Assembly (NCBI GenBank): GCA_028819545.1
Contig: JAPPLG010000014.1
Location: forward strand, 97,179 to 161,178
DNA length: 64,000 nucleotides
Direction of reading: 5' to 3'
Source of the DNA: Bdellovibrionales bacterium
GTDB taxonomy: Bacteria; Bdellovibrionota; Bdellovibrionia; Bdellovibrionales; UBA1609
Made by a program: the position numbers and the translations under genes. Shown one piece after another: positions 32,247 to 41,976 of this stretch. The notes beneath the pieces are model-generated. The model ran no database searches and was not told where the DNA came from. It was given only the letters and a program-made list of their open reading frames with translations. How positions within the stretch are numbered: position 1 is the first letter of the stretch; every line of letters begins with the position of its first letter.

Positions 32247-32994
32247 TAACCAAAAACAATATCACCCAAGATACAGCATAAAAAGAATAAAACATGACCT
32301 CTGTGAAAGGCACCAAGTCTTGATACACAACATGAGGTCTCCAGTTAAAGCGCTCCAGGTTTGGAAATACCAACACTCCATACTCGGAAATAAACCTTAA
32401 AAAAGGCTCTTCTGTTTTTTGCAATAACGTTTTCATAGTATCAATCCAATGCCCAATAATAAAAAAACATACTGTGTAACAAATAATTAAAAAATTAGAT
32501 GTAAAAGAACTAAATAAAATAGAAATGGAAAGTAAAACTAAAGCTTCCAGGTAAATACCCCACAAGGACTTAAAGAAGACAGATTGGATGGGAATCTGAA
32601 AATAATAAAAAATACCAGATAAAATAAAGCCTAACAGAATAACAGCAACAATCATGATAAAGGCCATTCCAAAAAACTTACCTAAAATATATTGGGCGCG
32701 GGAGATAGGCCGTGTAATCAATGTGGTGATAATTTTCTTCTCCATATCCCTTGTAATAGATAAACTTCCAAAGAAAATAGAGGCGGCAATTAAAACAATT
32801 TGTGCGGCAAAAAGACTAAAATTTACTGTGATACGTTTCTCTTCAGACATAGAAAGAGGACCCAAAATAGCCCCTACTGAAAGAATTAAAACAGCAACCA
32901 AAACCAAACCATAAAAGAATCGATGACGTATGACTTCCTGAAATCCATTCGCGGCCAATATAAAAATATTTCTCCACATTTTCATTATGCTCAC
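32209..32994 (-). CDS. ABC-2 type permease
   Basis: Six hydrophobic segments; DMEKKIITTLITRPISRAQYILGKFFG. Confidence 0.85.
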   Translation of the reverse strand: MSIMKMWRNIFILAANGFQEVIRHRFFYGLVLVAVLILSVGAILGPLSMSEEKRITVNFSLFAAQIVLIAASIFFGSLSITRDMEKKIITTLITRPISRAQYILGKFFGMAFIMIVAVILLGFILSGIFYYFQIPIQSVFFKSLWGIYLEALVLLSISILFSSFTSNFLIICYTVCFFIIGHWIDTMKTLLQKTEEPFLRFISEYGVLVFPNLERFNWRPHVVYQDLVPFTEVMFYSFYAVSWVILFLVIAIQIFNRKDFV

Positions 32995-33872
32995 CTTTGC
33001 TTTAAAGCCAATTTTCTAAAAGTTTCTTCCAGATTCGTACTGACTCTTTCTACAGAAACAACGTCCAGTTTCTGTTGCCTGAGTTCATCCAATATTTTTT
33101 GACATTCTTCCAAATTGGAAGCCAGCCGGGTTTGGTCTGCCTTATTTTGATCAATATAGATAATTTCCATCTTATCTGATTCAGCCCCCATAAACTCTCC
33201 CATATCTCCTTCAAAAATAACCTCACCCTCTTTTAAAACCACTAAATCTGAACAAAGCCTTTCCACATCATGTAAAAGGTGACTGCTCAAAAACACAGAG
33301 GTGCCGCGCTCCGCAACTTGATGAATAATTTCCATAACATAAGAGCGCCCATTGAAATCCAAACCAGACATGGGTTCATCTAAAATCAAAAGATCCGGTT
33401 CATGGATGACCGCTTGAAGCAACCCAATTTTCTGAAGCATACCTTTTGAATATTGTCTCAACTTTTTATCTCTATCTTTGCTTAAATCCATTTTTTTTAA
33501 CAGCATATTAATCCGAGATTTTAAATCAGACTTAGAATACTTAGCATGAGAAAGCCTCCCATAAAAAAATAAAAACTCCTCTCCTGTTAAAAAATCATAA
33601 AAGTAAGGGTGCTCCGGAAGAAACCCAATTCGAGACCATAACTTTGAGTGAAGCTTTTGGCTTCCAAAAAAACGACACTCCCCTTGATCCGGCCATATCA
33701 ACTCCAACATACATTTCATAGTTGTTGTCTTGCCCGATCCATTTGCTCCTAAAAACCCTGTGATCTTGCCTTCAGCCACTGAAAAAGTAATATTTTTTAA
33801 AACAGAAACTTTCTTAGAACCTAAACCTTTTTGAAAAGACTTATTCAAACCTTTCACAGAAATAACAGACAT
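32991..33872 (-). CDS. ABC transporter ATP-binding protein
   Basis: Walker A GANGSGKTT, signature YSKGMLQKIGLLQAVIHEPDLLILDEPMSGLD. Confidence 0.95.
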   Translation of the reverse strand: MSVISVKGLNKSFQKGLGSKKVSVLKNITFSVAEGKITGFLGANGSGKTTTMKCMLELIWPDQGECRFFGSQKLHSKLWSRIGFLPEHPYFYDFLTGEEFLFFYGRLSHAKYSKSDLKSRINMLLKKMDLSKDRDKKLRQYSKGMLQKIGLLQAVIHEPDLLILDEPMSGLDFNGRSYVMEIIHQVAERGTSVFLSSHLLHDVERLCSDLVVLKEGEVIFEGDMGEFMGAESDKMEIIYIDQNKADQTRLASNLEECQKILDELRQQKLDVVSVERVSTNLEETFRKLALKQR

Positions 33873-34003
33873 GATCTGAACTCCAGAATATTATTAAGCT
33901 ATTCACATTATAATACAACAAATGAGTTGTTTGAGTGACAATACAACTCACCTCTAAAAATTTAATCCATTTTTTTTGCTTTGTAAAGAAAAGCTGATAA
34001 AAA

Positions 34004-37000
34004 TTAACTCAGAGGGGAAACTTGAAAAGATTTCTTACGCATCTTCTTCAACACGATTAAGAAAGATTTAATGGCATCCTTTTCTGTAATACAGGGAACT
34101 GCATAGTCCACACAGCTTCTTCGAATACCAAAGCTGGCCTCAATAGACCGTTGTCCTGATGTTGTATTAAATACAAAAGCCACTCTGCCGGATCGAATTC
34201 GGTCCACACAATGAGGGCGCCCTTCATGCACCTTCTTCACAGAAAGGCAGGACAGTCCATGAGATGTTAAAAAATCAGCTGTGCCTCGAGTGGCACTAAT
34301 TGTATAACCTAAGTCCAACAATTCTTTAATATCTTCCAAAAGTAAGGGCTTGTCCTTTTCTCTAAGAGATAAAAAAACCTCCCCCTCCAAAGGAAAAGTT
34401 AATTGACTGGAGACTAAAGCTTTTAACAGGGCTTCAGAATAATCAACACCCCGTCCCATAACCTCCCCTATGGATTTCATCTCCGGCCCTAAAATAGAAT
34501 CCACATCGTCAAATTTTTTAAATGGAAACACAACACCCTTAACAGAAATTTTTTGTACATCAGTCCAATCCACCACCGCAGGTTTGTCATAATCCAACAT
34601 GGCCTCTACAGCTAAATCCACAATAGGAACCCCTGTGGCTTTAGACAAAAAAGGCACACTTCGAGAACTTCTCGGATTAGCCTCCAAAATAAAAATCTCA
34701 TCATTTTTAACAGCAATTTGTAAATTTAAAACACCCTTTACATTTAGTTTTTCCGCCAATACGACAGAACACTTTTCAATCTCCTGATACATTTCTTTTT
34801 TTAATCTTCTTGGAGGCAACACTCCCATACTGTCTCCACTATGCACCCCCGCCGCTTCAATGTGCTCCAATATACCTCCTATAACATTCCAGTCTTTTCC
34901 CCGCACCATATCTACATCTACTTCTAAAAATCCTTCTAAAAACTGATCGATCAGACAAGGGTTTGATTGAGAGATAAAATACTGATAACGGTCAAAATAA
35001 TTTTTCAATTCTTCTTCAGTATGAATAATCTCCATACGCCGCCCTCCTAAAACATAGCTGGGACGACATACCAGAGGATACCCTACTCTCTCCACAATTT
35101 TTAAAGCTTCTTTTAGTGAACCGGCCCCCCCTGATTTCGGAGCTTGAAAGCCTGCATTTTTACAAAGGCGGGCAAACTGCATACGATCTTCAGCCAAGTC
35201 TATTGTTTTCATTGAAGATCCTATGATTTTAAATCCTTCTGATAAAGCAGGTCGGGCTAACTCCAAAGCTGTCTGCCCGCCAAATTGAGAGCAAAAAAAT
35301 TGCGGCTGTATGTACTTCAATACTTCCAGTACATATTCTTCCGCCAAAGGTTCAAAATACAACTCATTTGCGGTATCATAATCAGTGGAAACCGTCTCCG
35401 GGTTGGAGTTAATCATAACTGTGTAATAGCCGCATTTTTTAAACTTTTTCACAGCACGCACACAACTATAATCAAATTCAATTCCCTGACCAATGCGGTT
35501 AGGGCCGCTTCCAAAAATCGCAACAGTTTTATCATGAGCAATATTACGTGTTTGCCTTTGCCCCAGATAAGTTGAATAATAATAAGGTGTACTGGAGCGA
35601 AACTCTCCTGCACAAGTATCTACAGAATAAAAAGCAGGCAAAATATTTTTCTTCCATCTTTTCTTCCTTACTTCCTGCTCTGAACAATCTAAAACATGAG
35701 CAATCCATGCATCCGGAAAACCTGCTTGTTTTGCCGTTAACAAATTGTCAAAGGTTAATTGTTTCTCCATTTCTATAAAATCAAAAATAGCTTCTAAAAA
35801 CCACGGATCTATTTGAGTCAGGTTATGCACCTGCTGAACGCTCCATCCCTCTCTAAAAGACTGAAAAATATGAAAAATACGTTTGCTGTTCGGATAAGAT
35901 AAATACTGTTCTGAAAAATCAACCCGATACATAAGCTCCCGATCTTTTTCAATAGAAAACACAGATTTAATAAAAGATTCTATAAAAGTCCGACCGATGC
36001 CCATAACTTCCCCAACACTTTTCATTTGAGTTGTTAAGGAATCTTTAGCTCCTTCATATTTATTAAAATCAAAACGAGGACATTTAGTGACAATATAATC
36101 CAAAGCAGGTTCATAACAGGAAGGGGTTGTCCCTGTAATGTCATTGGGAATTTCTTCAAGGGTGTATCCCATGGCCAACAATGCCGCTATCTTTGCAATA
36201 GGAAACCCAGTGGCCTTGGAAGCTAAAGCCGAAGAGCGGCTTACACGAGGATTCATTTCAATAACCAGTCTCTCTCTGGTGACAGGATGTACGGCAAACT
36301 GAATATTTGCCCCTCCTGTTTCCACTCCAATAGATGAAATAATTTTCTTAGCTTCAGAGCGCATTTCTTGATATTCACGGTCAGATAAAGTTTGCTGAGG
36401 GGCAACAGCAATACTGTCTCCGGTATGTACGCCGCAGGGATCTACATTTTCTATAGAACACACAACAACAAATGTTCCTTTTTTATCCCGCATCACTTCC
36501 AACTCAAATTCTTTCCAGCCTAGTAAGCTTTTTTCAATCAACACTTCTGAGGTTGGACTTTCTCTTAAAGCAATTGTTAAACGTTTTTCAAATTCATCCA
36601 GCGAATGCACAACACCGCCGCCGCTTCCCCCCAATGTATAGTTCGGCCGTAAGATTAAAGGAAACTCAACATTCTGAACCCTCTCCAACCCTTCTTTATA
36701 AGAGTGCACCAGCCAGCTTTCAGGATATTTAGCTCCTATACTCTTTAAAATTTCTCTAAATTCTTCTCGGTTTTCCGCCTTGCGGATTGTTTCAGCTGAG
36801 GCCCCCAAAAGTTGAATATTATGTTTCTTAAAAACTCCCTTGGATTCTAATTCCAAAGCCAGATTCAAAGCTGTCTGTCCTCCTAAAGTGGGAATAACAA
36901 ATTGAGGTTTTTCAACAGCACATATTTTTTCTACAAACTCAGCGGATAAAGGTTCGACATAAACCTTTGATGCAATTTCAACATCTGTCATGATAGTGGC

Positions 37001-37144
37001 TGGGTTGGAGTTTACCAAAATAACTTCATAGCCTTTTGCCATTAAAGCTTTGCAGGCTTGAGTGCCCGAGTAATCAAACTCACACGCTTGACCTATAACA
37101 ATAGGGCCGCTTCCAAAAATAAGTACTTTTTCTAAATTATTCAT
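34004..37144 (-). CDS. carB: Carbamoyl-phosphate synthase large subunit
   Basis: Duplicated ATP-grasp halves (VLIFGSGPIVIGQACEFDYSGTQA; VAIFGSGPNRIGQGIEFDYSCVRA). Confidence 0.98.
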   Translation of the reverse strand: MNNLEKVLIFGSGPIVIGQACEFDYSGTQACKALMAKGYEVILVNSNPATIMTDVEIASKVYVEPLSAEFVEKICAVEKPQFVIPTLGGQTALNLALELESKGVFKKHNIQLLGASAETIRKAENREEFREILKSIGAKYPESWLVHSYKEGLERVQNVEFPLILRPNYTLGGSGGGVVHSLDEFEKRLTIALRESPTSEVLIEKSLLGWKEFELEVMRDKKGTFVVVCSIENVDPCGVHTGDSIAVAPQQTLSDREYQEMRSEAKKIISSIGVETGGANIQFAVHPVTRERLVIEMNPRVSRSSALASKATGFPIAKIAALLAMGYTLEEIPNDITGTTPSCYEPALDYIVTKCPRFDFNKYEGAKDSLTTQMKSVGEVMGIGRTFIESFIKSVFSIEKDRELMYRVDFSEQYLSYPNSKRIFHIFQSFREGWSVQQVHNLTQIDPWFLEAIFDFIEMEKQLTFDNLLTAKQAGFPDAWIAHVLDCSEQEVRKKRWKKNILPAFYSVDTCAGEFRSSTPYYYSTYLGQRQTRNIAHDKTVAIFGSGPNRIGQGIEFDYSCVRAVKKFKKCGYYTVMINSNPETVSTDYDTANELYFEPLAEEYVLEVLKYIQPQFFCSQFGGQTALELARPALSEGFKIIGSSMKTIDLAEDRMQFARLCKNAGFQAPKSGGAGSLKEALKIVERVGYPLVCRPSYVLGGRRMEIIHTEEELKNYFDRYQYFISQSNPCLIDQFLEGFLEVDVDMVRGKDWNVIGGILEHIEAAGVHSGDSMGVLPPRRLKKEMYQEIEKCSVVLAEKLNVKGVLNLQIAVKNDEIFILEANPRSSRSVPFLSKATGVPIVDLAVEAMLDYDKPAVVDWTDVQKISVKGVVFPFKKFDDVDSILGPEMKSIGEVMGRGVDYSEALLKALVSSQLTFPLEGEVFLSLREKDKPLLLEDIKELLDLGYTISATRGTADFLTSHGLSCLSVKKVHEGRPHCVDRIRSGRVAFVFNTTSGQRSIEASFGIRRSCVDYAVPCITEKDAIKSFLIVLKKMRKKSFQVSPLS

Positions 37145-37338
37145 TAATGAGGTACATCTGCGCCAATTTCTTTAATCAATGTTCTCCAATAATCAACAAA
37201 AGCAGATGCCCCTGAACCGTCCGGAGAACTCCCTAAATCTATAACTTCTTTAAACACACTGGCTAAAGCAATAACTATAATTAATAATAAAACGTATTCA
37301 ACAGCCACCTGACCTCTATTTTTTATATATTTATTCAT
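37144..37338 (-). CDS. Small Flp/class-III-signal-peptide pilin-like protein
   Basis: MNKYIKNRGQVAVEYVLLLIIVIALASVFKE: G-x-x-x-x-E-Y before a hydrophobic stretch, as in Flp/class III pilins. Confidence 0.65.
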   Translation of the reverse strand: MNKYIKNRGQVAVEYVLLLIIVIALASVFKEVIDLGSSPDGSGASAFVDYWRTLIKEIGADVPH

Positions 37339-38008
37339 TCACTACACCTTTTAAACGTGAAATAGCTGAACGGTAATTATTGCTCTTAAATATATAATGC
37401 CCTGAAACTAAAATGTCAGCCTCATTCAACCACTGTAATGTTTGATTGTTGACTCCCCCGTCTATTTCAATTTTAACGGATGTTTTCCGTCTATCCAACT
37501 CCTGTCTTAAAGACTTTATTTTCAAAGCAGAAGATTCAATAAATTTTTGACCGCTAAACCCTGGCTCTACGGTCATAATAATGATAAAATCAATATGTTC
37601 CAAATAGGGAAAAACAGACTCAACTGAAGTTTTAGGTTTTATAGCTAACCCACTAGAAATACCTAAATTTTTAATATTACTTAAAATAGAAAAGTCCTTC
37701 AGCGCCTCATAATGCACACTAATAGAATGAGCCCCCGCCTGAGCAAAAGACTCCCATTGAACTTCCGGATTGGCCACCATCAGATGAACATCCAAAGGTA
37801 AATGAGTGATCTGAGAAAGATCTTTTACAATCCAAGGCCCAAACGTCAAATTAGGCACAAAATGACCATCCATAACATCAATATGAAGTCCATCAGCCCC
37901 AGCCTCCTCTACTTTCTTAACTTCCGTCTTTAAATTACTTAAATCACAGGATAATAAAGAAGGGTTAATAATAAAACTTTTAGTTCTTTTCTGCATTTTC
38001 TTAATCAA
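37331..38008 (-). CDS. rpe: Ribulose-phosphate 3-epimerase
   Basis: INPSLLSCDLSNL, LHIDVMDGHFVPNLTFGP, MTVEPGFSGQKF, IEIDGGVN. Confidence 0.97.
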   Translation of the reverse strand: MIKKMQKRTKSFIINPSLLSCDLSNLKTEVKKVEEAGADGLHIDVMDGHFVPNLTFGPWIVKDLSQITHLPLDVHLMVANPEVQWESFAQAGAHSISVHYEALKDFSILSNIKNLGISSGLAIKPKTSVESVFPYLEHIDFIIIMTVEPGFSGQKFIESSALKIKSLRQELDRRKTSVKIEIDGGVNNQTLQWLNEADILVSGHYIFKSNNYRSAISRLKGVVNE

Positions 38009-38924
38009 ATATATACCCTGTTTTTAAAGGAAAACCACGAAGAAAAGGAGCTATTTTTTGAATTTTTCTACCCTCTAACTGCACTTCTTTTAAATAAAGA
38101 TGACCCTGGCCGCAAGCCACCTTTAAACCTTTTCCATTATAAAGCATAATTTTTCCACACTCCTCTTGATGAGACTCATTGTCATAGTCAGCAGACCAAA
38201 TTTTTAACCTGGATCCCTGATATAAGGTATAAACTCCATTTTTAATCACCATAGCCCTCACCTTATTAAATAAATCTCCAGAAGAATCAGACCAATTGAT
38301 CTTCAATTGTGACTTTTCAATTTTTGAAGCATATGTTGCTGAAGATTCATCCTGAGAAACTGGAGAAATTGCTCCATTTAAAAATAAAGGTAAATATTTC
38401 GACATCAGTTGAAAGCTTAAAGATTCCATTTTTTTTAATACATCCAAGGAGTTCATTTGATCAGAAATATCAAAACCCAACTGATAAATAATATCCCCGG
38501 CATCCAAACGGGGAACCATTTTCTGAAGAGTCACTCCTGTTTTTTTATCTCCTGCAAGCAAACAATGTACAATAGGAGCCGCCCCTCTCCAGCGAGGAAG
38601 TAAACTTGTATGAATATTAAACACGCGATTTGAAAACCAGTTTAACAAATAAGAAGGAAGGATCAGACCATAATCCACCACTACAACAGCTGATATATCC
38701 AAAGATTTAAGAGACTCTAAAGGCTTTGAATCCTTTAACGAAAGTGGAGTCCAAACAGGAATATTCATCTGCTTAGCCAATGTATAGACAGGAGAAGAGT
38801 GCAGTTTCATACCGCGCCCGGAAGTTTTTTCAGGTTTGGTCACAACTGCTTGAACTGCAAATTGAGAGTCTTCCATAAGATGATTCAAACACTTATGAGA
38901 AAATTCTGTAGTTCCAAAAAACAA
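38001..38924 (-). CDS. fmt: Methionyl-tRNA formyltransferase
   Basis: MFFGTTEFSHKCL, FNIHTSLLPRWRGAAPI, GDKKTGVTLQKMVPRLDAGDI. Confidence 0.95.
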   Translation of the reverse strand: MFFGTTEFSHKCLNHLMEDSQFAVQAVVTKPEKTSGRGMKLHSSPVYTLAKQMNIPVWTPLSLKDSKPLESLKSLDISAVVVVDYGLILPSYLLNWFSNRVFNIHTSLLPRWRGAAPIVHCLLAGDKKTGVTLQKMVPRLDAGDIIYQLGFDISDQMNSLDVLKKMESLSFQLMSKYLPLFLNGAISPVSQDESSATYASKIEKSQLKINWSDSSGDLFNKVRAMVIKNGVYTLYQGSRLKIWSADYDNESHQEECGKIMLYNGKGLKVACGQGHLYLKEVQLEGRKIQKIAPFLRGFPLKTGYIFD

Positions 38925-38983
38925 AATGTTTTTTATTGATTTTACAGGAATTCCTCCGGCATCTATTTGATAAATAAATCTAA

Positions 38984-39571
38984 TTATAAAGCAGACCTTT
39001 TATCTGCTGTACTTTGATCTGGAGAAGGATACCCGTGCTTCTTAATTTTATTCCTCAAACTTTCAGCTTTAACCGGGCTCAAATGGTCAATAAATAATTT
39101 CCCATCCAAATGATCAATTTCATGCTGAACACAAATAGCTAACAAACCATCTGTTTTAACAGTAAAAGGTTTGCCATTAATATCCAAAGCTTTAACTTCA
39201 ATAATTTTTGATCTTTGAACATCTGCATAATAGGAAGGAAAACTCAAACATCCTTCAGGAAAAATCACCTGACCCTCACGATATGTAATCTCAGGATTAA
39301 AAAAAATTAGAGGCTGTTCAACAGCTCTTTCTAATTTATTTTCTAAGTCTTCATCATCATAACGGCTTGAAGGGCGCCCGGTATCTGCAACAAATAACCG
39401 AATAGGCTTATTCACCTGAACAGCGGCTAAACCTACTCCACTTTCCGCATACATGGTTTCCAACAAATCTTTTGCAAATTGTTGCAGTTCAGGTGTGACT
39501 TCCTGCACGATTTGACCTTTTTGCCTTAAACGAGAATCCGGAAACTTTAATATTTCAAGAGGTGTACTCAT
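38984..39571 (-). CDS. def: Peptide deformylase
   Basis: GVGLAAVQVN, EGCLSFP, QHEIDHLDG. Confidence 0.97.
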   Translation of the reverse strand: MSTPLEILKFPDSRLRQKGQIVQEVTPELQQFAKDLLETMYAESGVGLAAVQVNKPIRLFVADTGRPSSRYDDEDLENKLERAVEQPLIFFNPEITYREGQVIFPEGCLSFPSYYADVQRSKIIEVKALDINGKPFTVKTDGLLAICVQHEIDHLDGKLFIDHLSPVKAESLRNKIKKHGYPSPDQSTADKRSAL

Positions 39572-39648
39572 CTTATTTTTAAAAATACATAAAAACTTGA
39601 AAAAAGTCCACTTCTTTAGAGTAGATTTTTTTTAAAACTATCACTATA

Positions 39649-41172
39649 ATGCAAGCTATGAATGTCTTGCTTATAGATAACAATCCTCATCTTCAAAAAA
39701 CGCTTCAATACTTTTTGCACCCGTACGCTCCATCCATTTATTGTATGGGTTCTCATGAGGAGCTTCCTGAAAAAATAGATATTATCTTTCTTGACTCCGA
39801 ACATACAGGTAATGAGTATATTTCGCATTTAAAAAATAAAGAGGAAAAACCTCCTATTGTCCTTATTTCAAGGGATGAAAAAACTTTAACAGAATTGGCG
39901 CCCGAATACCCTGCTTCTTTAAAAAAACCAATCCAATATAGCCAACTGCAAAACATTATCCATCATCTTATTCCTGAAACTAAAAGCTTCAAAGCCAGTC
40001 CATACCTAAAATTTTATGAACCCCCTGCTGATGAACAAGAACAGCCTATAAACTTAATTGCAGAACCTAATAAAGAGCCAACTCAAAAAACAGAACAAAA
40101 ACAAACTTCTGACGAACAGGAACAACCTATTACATTAAGTGAAGAACCAATATCTACAACAGAGCCGCAAACACCCTCTGCAAATATTCCTTTAACTTCT
40201 AATAGAGATACCTCTACAGATAAAAACAATGAACCCCAATCAAAAAATATGCAGGAAACAGAAAAAGAACAACCTGCTTTCGATAAAAAACAAGCCATTG
40301 TAATTCCTGACGATATTAAGCTGGTTGATGAAACAGACTCCACATCTCTCCATAATACGAATACTTTTTTAAAAAAAGTATCTGAAAGTATAAAAAGCAA
40401 AACACAGGCATTTGAAAAACCACATATAAACAAAAATGAAATAATAAATATAAATGCCGCAAATCAAAAAGATACTTCCCAAGAAACATCTGTAAATGTA
40501 TTAGAAAAAAAAGAATCCACCACAGGGTCTCAAGTTCTAACTTCCCCTCAAGAAGATTCGAAAACAGAAGAGGATATAAAAGAACCTACAGGATCTCAAG
40601 TTTTAAAATCTCCAGAAGAAAACTCTGAAGCACCAACCAGCACAGAGACAGCAGTCAAAGAACCCACCGGTTCTAAAGTGTTGCAAGAAAGTGATCTGGA
40701 ACAAGAAGGTTATTTGGAAGACTTCTCGATGGATTCTGATATATCTGATATAGAAAAATCTCAATCTATCTCTCCTGTAAATAACGTCACCTCTGAAAAT
40801 AACGTCATTCCTGAAAGTAACGTCATTCCTGCGAAGGCAGGAATCCAGCCAACTCCTGCATTTATAGAAAAATCTCAAACAGAAAAATGGGACACTTTAA
40901 GTGATAAAATCGTAGATATTATAGATAAACACTTTCAAGATAAATGGGAAACATTTATCAACACCCAGCTCAAACAGAATATCAAAGAAATGATTCATAA
41001 AGAAGTGACTCAAGTCTTTAAAGAACAAATGAAAGATATTCTAACTACAGAAGGCATCCAGTCCATCAAAAAAGCTTCTGAAGAAATTTCATGGAAAGTG
41101 ATACCAGAACTTTCCAGACAAATTATACAAAAAGAAATAAAAAAACTATTAGATAAAAAATCTGTAAAATAA
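39649..41172 (+). CDS. Response-regulator receiver-like protein with long low-complexity region
   Basis: N-terminal MNVLLIDNNPHLQKTL...IIFLDSE...LKKPIQYSQL receiver-like; repeats TGSQVLTSP/EPTGSQVLKSP/EPTGSKVL; REP-derived NVIPAKAGIQ. Confidence 0.7.
   Translation: MQAMNVLLIDNNPHLQKTLQYFLHPYAPSIYCMGSHEELPEKIDIIFLDSEHTGNEYISHLKNKEEKPPIVLISRDEKTLTELAPEYPASLKKPIQYSQLQNIIHHLIPETKSFKASPYLKFYEPPADEQEQPINLIAEPNKEPTQKTEQKQTSDEQEQPITLSEEPISTTEPQTPSANIPLTSNRDTSTDKNNEPQSKNMQETEKEQPAFDKKQAIVIPDDIKLVDETDSTSLHNTNTFLKKVSESIKSKTQAFEKPHINKNEIININAANQKDTSQETSVNVLEKKESTTGSQVLTSPQEDSKTEEDIKEPTGSQVLKSPEENSEAPTSTETAVKEPTGSKVLQESDLEQEGYLEDFSMDSDISDIEKSQSISPVNNVTSENNVIPESNVIPAKAGIQPTPAFIEKSQTEKWDTLSDKIVDIIDKHFQDKWETFINTQLKQNIKEMIHKEVTQVFKEQMKDILTTEGIQSIKKASEEISWKVIPELSRQIIQKEIKKLLDKKSVK
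40781..40848 (+). repeat. REP-like palindromic element inside coding sequence
   Basis: AACGTCA-based 18-bp units followed by ATTCCTGC-GAAG-GCAGGAAT hairpin (40825-40844); same 20-mer inverted at 63928-63947. Confidence 0.85.
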
Positions 41173-41199
41173 AAAATCATTTCTCATAAAAGGCACACC

Positions 41200-41961
41200 T
41201 TGACTGCTATTCTATGGACAAAAAAATGGGCTGAAGAAACGAAAAAAGAATTCAAATTTTTTAAAACACTTAAAAGCTCTAACACGACAGCAAAAGAATT
41301 AAAAAGTACGTCTGAAATTCCTTTACTTTTAATAGCTCAAGAACAAACACACCCCTATGGTAGAAAAAAAAGAAAATGGATCCCTAGTGATTTTATGGCC
41401 ACCTGGATATGGCAAAGCTCCTATACTCCCACTGCTGTTTTTTCACCACTTCTAGGACTTGCTCTATACAATTCTTTTCAACAAATTTGGCCTTCTGATT
41501 TATGGTCTTTAAAAGCACCTAATGATATTTATTTAGCAGACAAAAAAATAGCTGGACTGCTCTTAGAAACTCAAATACCTCTGAATCCCCGCGAAGGCGT
41601 GAATCCAGTCACCTCTGCATATAACGTCATTCCGAACTGGACTCCTTCCTCCGCAGGAATGACGGATAATGTGCGAATTATTTTTGGATTAGGAATAAAT
41701 GTATTCAAATCCCCTCCTTATGCAGAATGCATCAACAATCACTATATTGTAAACGAACTATTATGGAGAAAATTTTTGGATTTCTTTTGGCAGTCTTTAG
41801 CAAGTGTAAAAAATAAAAATATTTCTAAAATGTCATCCGACGAATTAAAACATTTAAAACAAGCTTTGCAAAATCACTCACAATATAAAGATTTAATTCA
41901 AGTATTGGAAGATGGGTCTCTTGTTTTTAAAAATAAAACTATTCACTGGCTGGATTTATAA
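41200..41961 (+). CDS. birA: Biotin--[acetyl-CoA-carboxylase] ligase, TTG start
   Basis: IAQEQTHPYGRKKRKWIP, LKAPNDIYLADKKIAGLLLET, IIFGLGINV. Confidence 0.88.
   Translation: MTAILWTKKWAEETKKEFKFFKTLKSSNTTAKELKSTSEIPLLLIAQEQTHPYGRKKRKWIPSDFMATWIWQSSYTPTAVFSPLLGLALYNSFQQIWPSDLWSLKAPNDIYLADKKIAGLLLETQIPLNPREGVNPVTSAYNVIPNWTPSSAGMTDNVRIIFGLGINVFKSPPYAECINNHYIVNELLWRKFLDFFWQSLASVKNKNISKMSSDELKHLKQALQNHSQYKDLIQVLEDGSLVFKNKTIHWLDL
41587..41673 (+). repeat. REP-like element inserted in birA coding sequence
   Basis: GCGAAGGCGTGAATCCAGTCACCTCTGCATATAACGTCATTCC...CCGCAGGAATGACGG; shares GTCACCTCTG..ATAACGTCATTCC with 40785-40811. Confidence 0.8.
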
Positions 41962-41976
41962 AAATATGCCAAATAA

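Noticed and set aside
40083-40433. 116-aa minus-strand ORF
   Set aside because: Antisense to the low-complexity part of the receiver-like gene; Ser/Val/Phe-rich translation is an artefact of that repeat composition.
40781-40848. Possible CRISPR-like tandem units (AACGTCA... 18-bp spacing)
   Set aside because: Only three degenerate units without unique spacers, inside an ORF; fits REP-like repeat instead.
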